Position numbers and translations under genes: made by a program
In this document: piece by piece, positions 1-5,902 of the stretch
Numbering within the stretch: position 1 is the first letter of the stretch
Layout of the letters: every line of letters starts with the position of its first letter
Notes under the pieces: model-generated
What the model was told of the DNA's origin: nothing
Seen by the model: only the letters and a program-made list of their open reading frames with translations
Database searches by the model: none
Assembly (NCBI GenBank): GCA_937902905.1
Contig: CALELW010000052.1
Span: forward strand, 1-12,753
DNA from: an uncultured Clostridium sp.
GTDB taxonomy: Bacteria; Bacillota; Clostridia; Lachnospirales; Lachnospiraceae
Direction of reading: 5' to 3'
DNA: 12,753 bases

Positions 1-699
1 GAGGCAGGTCATACCGTAACGGCAATTCGACCGGGGTTAACCGGAATTGTCACGGCAGATAACATCGGGAAACAATTGCAGGGGCTGACGCTGAAAAATT
101 GTCAGGTGTCGATTCGGAGAGAATCCGGCAAGCAGAAATCGCTCTATGACGGTTTCGGTGAAGTCCTGTTTACGCATTATGGAGTGAGCGGGCCGCTTAT
201 GCTGAGCGCAAGCAGCATCGTTGGTGACAAGCTGCAAAAAGAGCCGCTGATACTGCATATTGACTTAAAACCGGCATTGTCAATCGAGCAGTTAGATAAA
301 CGGATTGTGAAAGATTTTTCGGAACGCATGAATTTATCGTTGAAAAATGCCTGTAGAAATCTTCTTCCTGCCAGCATGGTAACAGAAGTGTTGTCCCGTG
401 CCGGCTTGGATGCTGACAGCAAAGTGAATCAGCTTGACAAAAAAAATCGGTTGAAATTAGTTGACAGCATAAAGGATTTTACGGTAACATTAAAAGGATT
501 GAGAGATATCAACGAAGCGATTATTACGCGCGGGGGTGTAAAAGTTTCGGAAATTGACCCATCAACGATGGAATCGAAACAAATACAGGGATTATTCTTT
601 GCCGGTGAGGTGTTGGATTTAGATGCTTTAACCGGAGGTTTTAATCTTCAGATTGCGTGGTCTACCGGGTATTTGGCTGGCAGGGAAGAATCGAATTAG
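1..699 (+). CDS. NAD(P)/FAD-dependent oxidoreductase, BaiN/HI0933 family (3' part only)
   Basis: The frame is open from base 1 to the TAG at 697-699, giving 232 visible residues. The 5' end lies outside the window; family members are about 400-420 residues, so roughly the first 170-190, with the N-terminal dinucleotide-binding GxGxxG motif, are missing. Visible family marks are a GHTV..RPGL stretch at the very start, a THYGVSGP motif near residues 58-65, and the C-terminal FAD-contacting block FAGEVLDLDALTGGFN followed by LQIAWSTGYLAG at about 200-228. The family (HI0933, YhiN, BaiN) are flavoproteins; BaiN has been linked to bile-acid dehydroxylation in Clostridium scindens, but most members have no proven substrate, so no reaction is assigned. 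It sits 15 nt before cmk, a common clostridial arrangement. A TTG at 76 is internal and not a start. Family certain, function unknown. Confidence 0.9.
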   Translation, partial: EAGHTVTAIRPGLTGIVTADNIGKQLQGLTLKNCQVSIRRESGKQKSLYDGFGEVLFTHYGVSGPLMLSASSIVGDKLQKEPLILHIDLKPALSIEQLDKRIVKDFSERMNLSLKNACRNLLPASMVTEVLSRAGLDADSKVNQLDKKNRLKLVDSIKDFTVTLKGLRDINEAIITRGGVKVSEIDPSTMESKQIQGLFFAGEVLDLDALTGGFNLQIAWSTGYLAGREESN

Positions 700-714
700 A
701 AGGAGGCGTTACGA

Positions 715-1379
715 ATGAATATTGCAATTGATGGACCGGCAGGGGCCGGAAAAAGCTCAATCGCAAAGTTAGTAGCAAAAAAATTGAATTATGTGTATGT
801 TGACACAGGTGCTATGTTCCGCACGATGGCGTATTATTTTTTGACAAATGGCATTGATACAACAGATGAAAATGCGGTAAATGAAAAATGTCGGGCAATT
901 GATATTACGATTCAGTATGAGAACGGCGAGCAGCATATTTTCTTAAATGGTACGGATGTCAGCAAAGAAATCCGTAAAGAAGAAGTTGGAAAAAATGCTT
1001 CGGTGGTTGCAAAATATCCAAAGGTTCGCGAAAAATTATTAGAACTGCAGAGAAATCTGGCGGCTGCCAATGATGTCATTATGGATGGCAGAGATATCGG
1101 AACCGTTGTTTTGCCGAATGCGGTAAAATTTATCTGACGGCAAGTTCTTCTGTGCGCGCAAACCGCCGTTACAAAGAATTGACAGAAAAGGGAGAAACCT
1201 GTGATTTAGTACAAATCGAAAAGGATATCATTGCTAGAGACGAGCAGGATATGAACCGCGAAATTGCACCGTTAAAGCAGGCAGAAGATGCGGTATATCT
1301 GGATTCATCAGATTTAACAATCGATGAAGTGGTAAATAAAATCATTGAAATACAAGGAGCATCGGCTCATGACAATTAA
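715..1379 (+). pseudogene. cmk: Cytidylate kinase, interrupted by a frameshift
   Basis: Cmk phosphorylates CMP and dCMP with ATP in the cytoplasm to supply CTP/dCTP. The ATG at 715 follows the strong site AGAAGGAGG (698-706). Residues 1-138 carry the P-loop GPAGAGKSS (7-15), the VDTGAMFR nucleotide-binding block (29-36) and MDGRDIGT (123-130). The frame then reads V-K-F-I and stops at TGA 1135-1137. The missing C-terminal part continues one frame back: K-I-Y-L-T-A-S, then RRYKELTEKG, the arginine-rich RDEQDMNR and PLKQAEDAVYLD, to TAA 1377-1379. Joined, the product would be about 221 residues, normal for the family. Adding one A to the run at 1125-1128 restores the frame, although homologues usually have one more residue (NAxVKI), so a 4-base loss fits as well. 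The gene's end overlaps the ispH start by 11 nt. The break may be real or an error in the sequence; because the enzyme is important and the second half is intact, an error or very recent event is likely. Confidence 0.9.
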
Positions 1380-2241
1380 ATGTGCAGACAGTGCCGGTTT
1401 CTGCTTCGGTGTAAAGCGGGCCGTCGATACGGTATATGATTTATTGGCAAAAGAAAATCATAAAGTATATACACTCGGACCGATTATTCACAACGAGCAG
1501 GTTGTAGAAGATTTGGCGTCGCAGGGGGTACAGGTAATTGAGCACCCGGATGAAATTGCAAAAGAAGACAGAAATCAGGCAATTTTAGTGATTCGTTCGC
1601 ACGGTGTGCCGGAATCCGTCATCCGCACGCTGAATGAAGAAAAGATTCCTTTTGAAGATGCGACGTGTCCGTTTGTGAAAAAAATTCATAAAACCGTTGC
1701 CGAATACAGTGAAAAGGGATATGAAATCGTTATTATCGGTTCAGCGAAACATCCGGAAGTACAAGGAATTCTCGGATGGGCTAAAAACGGTGGAACCGTC
1801 GTAGAATCGAAGGAAGATGCCCTTTTATTTAAGCCGTCAAAAGAGGGAAAACCGATATGCGTGGTAGCACAAACGACATTTAATTACAAAAAATTTCAAG
1901 AATTAGTTGAAATTTTCTCAAAAAAAGGTTATGATATACTTGCTGTGAATACAATTTGTAATGCTACGTCTACACGCCAGACGGAGGCGGAGTCTTTGGC
2001 AAAGGATTCCGACGCTATGATTGTGATAGGCGGAACACATTCATCCAATTCACGCAAGTTATACGAAATATGTAAAAATCAGTGTGAAAACACTTTTTTT
2101 ATACAGACAGCAGAGGATTTATCGGATATTCCGGTTTCATCTTTTGCAAGCCTAGGTATTACTGCCGGGGCATCGACCCCAAATACTATTATACAGGAGG
2201 TTCTTAAGGCATGTCAGAAGCAAGTTTCGCAGAATTATTAG
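1369..2241 (+). CDS. ispH: 4-hydroxy-3-methylbut-2-enyl diphosphate reductase
   Basis: IspH (LytB) catalyses the last step of the MEP pathway, reducing HMBPP to isopentenyl and dimethylallyl diphosphate with a [4Fe-4S] cluster in the cytoplasm. The 290-residue product has the three cluster cysteines: C12 in GFCFGVKRAV, C100 in DATCPFV and C197 in NTICNAT. It also has substrate-site histidines H41 (GPIIHN) and H78 (RSHG), the HPE motif at 128-130 whose glutamate is the usual proton relay, T170 and the STRQ motif at 201-204. ATG 1369 is chosen over an upstream in-frame TTG at 1345 because AAGGAG (1354-1359) lies nine bases before it and the family N-terminus starts here. The 5' end overlaps cmk by 11 nt and the 3' end overlaps the S1 gene by 31 nt. 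In many clostridia this protein is fused to the S1 protein; here it ends at its own TAG (2239-2241), with a short extra tail after the conserved GASTPN block. Confidence 0.96.
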   Translation: MTIKCADSAGFCFGVKRAVDTVYDLLAKENHKVYTLGPIIHNEQVVEDLASQGVQVIEHPDEIAKEDRNQAILVIRSHGVPESVIRTLNEEKIPFEDATCPFVKKIHKTVAEYSEKGYEIVIIGSAKHPEVQGILGWAKNGGTVVESKEDALLFKPSKEGKPICVVAQTTFNYKKFQELVEIFSKKGYDILAVNTICNATSTRQTEAESLAKDSDAMIVIGGTHSSNSRKLYEICKNQCENTFFIQTAEDLSDIPVSSFASLGITAGASTPNTIIQEVLKACQKQVSQNY

Positions 2242-3308
2242 AGGATTCATTAGTCACAATCCACAATGGTGAGGTTGTAGAAGGGACAGTTATCGGAGTT
2301 AAAGACAATGAGATTATCTTAAACATTGGATATAAAGCAGATGGTATTTTAACGAAGAATGAATACAGTAACAATACTGATGTTGACTTGACCTCCGAAG
2401 TAAAACCAGGAGATACGATGACTGTTAAAGTTTTGAAAGTCAACGATGGTGAGGGACAGGTTCTTCTTACTTATAAGAGACTTCAGCAGGATAAGATGAA
2501 TGAACGTTTTCAGGAAGCATTTGAAAATCAGGAAGTACTTACCGGAAAAGTTTCCATGGTACTCAAAGGCGGTTTGAGTGTTTCTTATGGAGAAGGCCGT
2601 GTATTTATCCCAGCTAGTCTGGTATCCGATATGTATGAGAGAGATTTGTCCAAATATCAGGATCAGGAAGTTGAATTCGTTCTTACTGAAGTTAACCCAC
2701 GTAAGAGAAGAATTATTGGTGACCGCAAACAGTTAATCGTTGCTAAGAAGAAAAAAATGCAGGAAGAGTTACTTTCCCGTATTAAAGTTGGTATGATGGT
2801 AGAAGGTACCGTTAAAAATCTTACTGATTTCGGTGCATTCATCGACTTGGGTGGAGCAGACGGACTTCTTCATATCTCCGAGATGTCATGGGGACGTGTT
2901 GCAGATCCTAAAAAGCTCTTTAAAGTTGGCGACAAAGTAAATGTCATGATTAAAGACATTCAGGATACTAAGATTGCGCTTACTCTTAAACTGGAGGAGA
3001 ACAATCCATGGAGAAATGCAGCAGAGAAATATCAGATTGGTACGGTTGTAACCGGTAAAGTTGCCCGCATGACTGATTTTGGTGCATTTGTTGAGTTGGA
3101 AGAAGGAATTGATGCATTGCTTCATGTTTCACAGATTGCCATTGAGCATGTAGAAAAACCTTCGGATGTTTTGAAAGTAGGACAGGAAATTACTGCAAAA
3201 ATTGTTGATTTCAACGAAGAAACAAAGAAAATCAGCTTAAGTGTAAAAGCACTTGAGATTGAGAAACGCAACGAAGCAGCAGATAATGAAGATTCCGAAG
3301 AAGAATAA
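2211..3308 (+). CDS. rpsA: S1-domain RNA-binding protein (ribosomal protein S1 homologue)
   Basis: This 365-residue protein is built from four S1 (OB-fold) RNA-binding repeats at about residues 18-91, 106-175, 192-262 and 275-348. Repeats 3 and 4 are the most typical, each with TDFGAF (205-210 and 288-293) followed by LLHIS or LLHVS. The C-terminus is an acidic tail ending in EDSEEE. By family it binds mRNA or the 30S subunit; Gram-positive homologues such as B. subtilis YpfD are shorter than the six-repeat E. coli S1 and are not all true ribosomal proteins, so the exact role is inferred. ATG 2211 follows CAGGAGG (2194-2200), which lies inside ispH, and the frame overlaps ispH by 31 nt. Leucine CTT and paired CTT-CTT codons are more frequent than in the flanking genes, which would fit strong expression, though this was judged by eye. 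The stop overlaps the cheR start as TAATG. Confidence 0.93.
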   Translation: MSEASFAELLEDSLVTIHNGEVVEGTVIGVKDNEIILNIGYKADGILTKNEYSNNTDVDLTSEVKPGDTMTVKVLKVNDGEGQVLLTYKRLQQDKMNERFQEAFENQEVLTGKVSMVLKGGLSVSYGEGRVFIPASLVSDMYERDLSKYQDQEVEFVLTEVNPRKRRIIGDRKQLIVAKKKKMQEELLSRIKVGMMVEGTVKNLTDFGAFIDLGGADGLLHISEMSWGRVADPKKLFKVGDKVNVMIKDIQDTKIALTLKLEENNPWRNAAEKYQIGTVVTGKVARMTDFGAFVELEEGIDALLHVSQIAIEHVEKPSDVLKVGQEITAKIVDFNEETKKISLSVKALEIEKRNEAADNEDSEEE

Positions 3309-4090
3309 TGGGTCTTTACGATTACGAATGGTTTAAAAGCGGATTCCTTTCATTGTCCGGAATTGATTTAAATTCCTACAAAGAAGGGCAGATGAAGCGG
3401 CGGATTGATAATTTTTTAAAAAAACATCAAGTAGATGATTATAACACGTTTTTATCATTACTTAAGCGGGACACGGAAATTCATGATAGTTTTATTACAT
3501 ATCTGACAATTAATGTGTCTGAGTTTTACCGCAATCCTCTGCAATGGCAGACCTTGGAAAAGGACATCATTCCACTGCTTTTGAAACGCTTTCCAAAACC
3601 TTTGCGTATTTGGAGTGCAGCCTGTTCAACAGGTGATGAGCCATATTCGCTGGCAATGGTTTTAAGTGATTTTCTTCCATTGAGCCAGGTTCAGATTTTA
3701 GCGACGGATATGGATGCGGAAGTTTTAGCAAAAGCAAAGGCAGGGTGTTACACCAGCCAGAGTATTAAAGGACTGCCGCAGCGATACAAAGACAAGTTTT
3801 TAGAAAAAGATGAACATGGTATTTATCGTGTTTCTAACAAATTAAAATCATGTATTTCTTTCAAGCAGCACAATCTGTTAAAAGATGGATATCCACAGAG
3901 AGTTCATCTGATTGTGTGCCGGAATGTGATGATTTATTTTACGGAAGAGGCAAAAGATCGGATTTACCGCCGATTTTCGGATTCCCTATGCAAACAAGGA
4001 ATTTTGTTTGTAGGAAGCACCGAGCAGATTATTGGTGCAAAAAAATATAATTTTCAGGGGATTCAGTCATTTTTTTATGAAAAACAGTAA
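3308..4090 (+). CDS. cheR: CheR-type protein-glutamate O-methyltransferase
   Basis: CheR enzymes use S-adenosylmethionine to methylate glutamates on chemoreceptors, the adaptation step of chemotaxis at the inner face of the membrane. The 260-residue protein has the helical N-terminal domain (about 1-75) ending in TINVSEFYRNP (67-77), the SAM-binding block RIWSAACSTGDEPYSLAM (100-117), an acidic ATDMD (132-136) and the family hallmark CRNVMIYF (204-211), then VGSTE (235-239). In the SAM block D110 stands where glutamate is usual, a conservative change. It is full length with no extra receiver or TPR domain. The start codon overlaps the preceding stop as TAATG and only a weak GAAGAAG sequence precedes it, so its translation probably depends on ribosomes finishing the S1 gene. 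No other che gene is nearby. A receptor substrate is inferred; some CheR homologues act in other signalling systems. Confidence 0.93.
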   Translation: MGLYDYEWFKSGFLSLSGIDLNSYKEGQMKRRIDNFLKKHQVDDYNTFLSLLKRDTEIHDSFITYLTINVSEFYRNPLQWQTLEKDIIPLLLKRFPKPLRIWSAACSTGDEPYSLAMVLSDFLPLSQVQILATDMDAEVLAKAKAGCYTSQSIKGLPQRYKDKFLEKDEHGIYRVSNKLKSCISFKQHNLLKDGYPQRVHLIVCRNVMIYFTEEAKDRIYRRFSDSLCKQGILFVGSTEQIIGAKKYNFQGIQSFFYEKQ

Positions 4091-4091
4091 G

Positions 4092-4115
4092 AAAACCACC
4101 TTCGGGTGGTTTTTT
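4092..4115 (+). terminator. Rho-independent terminator after cheR
   Basis: Two bases past the cheR stop, AAAACCACC (4092-4100) pairs perfectly with GGTGGTTTT (4105-4113) around a TTCG loop. The loop is closed by a C-G pair, giving the very stable C(UUCG)G form. The stem runs directly into a T tract (4110-4115). This ends the flavoprotein-to-cheR transcription unit and separates it from plsX. Confidence 0.95.
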
Positions 4116-4117
4116 GA

Positions 4118-4146
4118 TTGCTTTTTTTCTCATTTTCTAGTATATT
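4118..4146 (+). promoter_or_regulatory. Probable sigma-A promoter for plsX operon
   Basis: TTGCTT (4118-4123) and TATATT (4141-4146) resemble the -35 and -10 boxes and are separated by exactly 17 bases, placing the transcript start near 4153. It sits in the only real intergenic gap of the window (4091-4180), right after the terminator and about 35 bases before plsX. No clear FapR or FabT operator is seen. A short inverted pair, CTCAT (4129-4133) and ATGAG (4155-4159), flanks the -10 but is too weak to call an operator. The call rests on sequence resemblance alone. Confidence 0.6.
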
Positions 4147-4166
4147 TATAACGTATGAGTTTTTTT

Positions 4167-4172
4167 AGGAGG
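4167..4172 (+). promoter_or_regulatory. Strong ribosome binding site for plsX
   Basis: AGGAGG lies eight bases before the ATG at 4181 and fixes that start; it is the best-placed binding site in the window and the first of the second transcription unit. Confidence 0.85.
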
Positions 4173-4180
4173 TAAAAAAG

Positions 4181-5185
4181 ATGGAAAATAAAGTTGTAAT
4201 TGCGTTAGATGCCATGGGTGGCGATTACGCACCGGTTGAAACAGTAAAGGGAGCCGTAGAGGCAGTAAACGAGAATAAAGGCATGAAAGTAATTCTTGTT
4301 GGCAGAGAAGAAGAAATAAAAAGTGAGCTTGCAAAGTATACCTATGAGGAAGCGAGCATTGAAATTGTGAATGCAACAGAAATTATTGATATGGGTGAAG
4401 TTCCAACAAAGGCAATTCGAGAGAAGAAAGATTCTTCTTTAGTTGTTGCCATGAAATTAGTGCGCGATGGAAAAGCAGATGCGATTGTATCGGCAGGAAG
4501 TACAGGTGCCATTTTGGTTGGTGGACAACTTGTTGTTGGCCGAATCAAAGGAATCAAGCGTCCGGCACTTGCACCATTTTTACCTTCTAAAAACGGATTT
4601 TCTCTGTTAATCGATTGTGGAGCGAATGTAGATGCCCGTCCGGAACATCTGGTTCAGTTTGCTCAGATGGGTTCGGTTTATTTTGAAAATGTTATGGGTA
4701 AGAAAAATCCAACGGTTGGTATCGTAAATATCGGAACCGAAGAAGAAAAAGGAAATCAGCTTGTCAAAGAGACTTATCCTTTGCTTCGTGACTGCAAAAA
4801 CATTAATTTTGTCGGAAGTGTTGAGGCAAGAGATATTGCAAAGGGCGGCACAGATATTCTTGTCTGTGAAGCTTTTGTCGGCAATGTAATCTTGAAATTC
4901 TTCGAGGGCGTTGCCAAGACATTCTTAGGCTGCATCAAAGAAGGAATTATGAAAAGTCTTCGCACAAAAATCGGTGGTATGCTGATTAAACCGGCATTAA
5001 AGGGTTTGTTAAAGACATTTGATGTCAGCAGCCAGGGCGGTGCCCCATTGTTAGGTTTAAAAGGGCTTGTGGTAAAAGCTCATGGAAATTCCAAGAGTGC
5101 GGAAATCAAAACGGCTTTGGGACAGTGCATTACATTTAAAGAAAATAGTATTAATGAAAAAATACAGGACAAGATTCAGGCTTAA
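4181..5185 (+). CDS. plsX: Phosphate acyltransferase PlsX
   Basis: PlsX converts acyl-ACP and phosphate to acyl-phosphate, the acyl donor used by PlsY in the first step of phospholipid synthesis; it is a peripheral membrane enzyme. The 334-residue product is full length. It shows the N-terminal ALDAMGGD (8-15), SAGSTGA (104-110), RPALAPFLPS, LIDCGANVD, GIVNIGTEEEKGN, NFVGSVEARDI and the C-terminal GGAPLLGLKG and KAHGNS blocks. The stretch VCEAFVGNV replaces the more usual VCDGFxGNV with two mild substitutions. It is first in the operon, with its own promoter-like sequence and a strong AGGAGG. The usual partners rpmF and the DUF177 gene upstream, and fabD/fabG/acpP downstream, are not adjacent; rnc follows after 15 bases. 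Confidence 0.97.
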   Translation: MENKVVIALDAMGGDYAPVETVKGAVEAVNENKGMKVILVGREEEIKSELAKYTYEEASIEIVNATEIIDMGEVPTKAIREKKDSSLVVAMKLVRDGKADAIVSAGSTGAILVGGQLVVGRIKGIKRPALAPFLPSKNGFSLLIDCGANVDARPEHLVQFAQMGSVYFENVMGKKNPTVGIVNIGTEEEKGNQLVKETYPLLRDCKNINFVGSVEARDIAKGGTDILVCEAFVGNVILKFFEGVAKTFLGCIKEGIMKSLRTKIGGMLIKPALKGLLKTFDVSSQGGAPLLGLKGLVVKAHGNSKSAEIKTALGQCITFKENSINEKIQDKIQA

Positions 5186-5200
5186 AGGAGGCTTTGTGCT

Positions 5201-5899
5201 GTGAAAGAGGACAAATTAACGCGGTTACAGGATAAAATTGGATATCACTTTCAAAATCTTTCGCTGCTTAACAATGCGCTGACACATAGTTCGTATGCTA
5301 ATGAGAGGCATTGGAAATATGAGAGAAACAATGAGCGGCTGGAGTTTTTGGGAGATGCTGTTTTAGAATTGGTAAGCAGTGATTATATCTTCTCAAACCA
5401 TAAGGATATGGTAGAAGGAAAAATGACGAAACTGCGTGCCAGTTTAGTATGCGAGATGAGTCTTGCATCTTCTGCCAGGGAAATTGAATTAGTAAAATAT
5501 CTGAACCTGGGACACGGCGAATTGGTTACCGGTGGTGGCAAAAGAGATTCGATTTTGTCTGATGCTTTTGAAGCTGTGATTGGCGCAATTTATCTGGATG
5601 GTGGATTGAATCCGGCAAGAGAGTTTATTTTGCAGTATGTTTTATCGGACATCGAAAAGAAACAGTTATTTTATGACAGCAAGACAATTTTGCAGGAAAT
5701 TATCCAGAGCAAATTTCACGAAAAAACAAATCTTTCTTATGCACTGGAAAAAGAGGAAGGCCCCGACCACAATAAATCGTTTGAAGTGGTCTGCATGGTA
5801 AATGAGAAAGCCTATGGCCGTGGAAAAGGCCGTACAAAAAAGGCGGCCGAACAAAAGGCGGCATATGAAACGATATTATTATTGAGACAGGAGAAGTAG
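5201..5899 (+). CDS. rnc: Ribonuclease III
   Basis: RNase III cleaves double-stranded RNA with Mg2+ and processes rRNA precursors and structured mRNAs in the cytoplasm. The 232-residue protein has the signature NERLEFLGD (44-52), with catalytic E48 and D52, and the second acidic pair D121 and E124 in SDAFEAVIGA. A double-stranded-RNA-binding domain occupies about residues 158-228 and ends in GRTKKAAEQKAA. The start is GTG at 5201, supported by AAAGGAGG (5184-5191), which overlaps the plsX stop and leaves nine bases of spacing. Another GTG at 5196 is out of frame. Residues needed for catalysis are all present. It ends three bases before the smc start, the standard rnc-smc-ftsY order. Confidence 0.97.
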   Translation: MKEDKLTRLQDKIGYHFQNLSLLNNALTHSSYANERHWKYERNNERLEFLGDAVLELVSSDYIFSNHKDMVEGKMTKLRASLVCEMSLASSAREIELVKYLNLGHGELVTGGGKRDSILSDAFEAVIGAIYLDGGLNPAREFILQYVLSDIEKKQLFYDSKTILQEIIQSKFHEKTNLSYALEKEEGPDHNKSFEVVCMVNEKAYGRGKGRTKKAAEQKAAYETILLLRQEK

Positions 5900-5902
5900 T
5901 CC

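Noticed and set aside
1125..1137. Programmed -1 frameshift signal producing full-length Cmk from the two frames
   Set aside because: Slipping back one base on A-AAA would give the correct K-I-Y-L continuation, but the site is not an X-XXY-YYZ heptamer in the right frame. I see no obvious stimulating Shine-Dalgarno or hairpin placed for it, and cmk is not known to use this. A small deletion or sequence error is simpler.
2167..2180. GGGG/CCCC hairpin just upstream of the S1 ribosome binding site
   Set aside because: The bases encode the conserved GASTPN block of IspH, the stem is only four pairs with a six-base loop, and no T tract follows, so coding constraint explains it.
2144..2192. Internal promoter for the S1 gene at the end of ispH
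   Set aside because: TATTAT (2187-2192) could be a -10, but the bases 17 upstream are GC-rich and unlike a -35; TTGCAA near 2144 has no -10 at the right distance.
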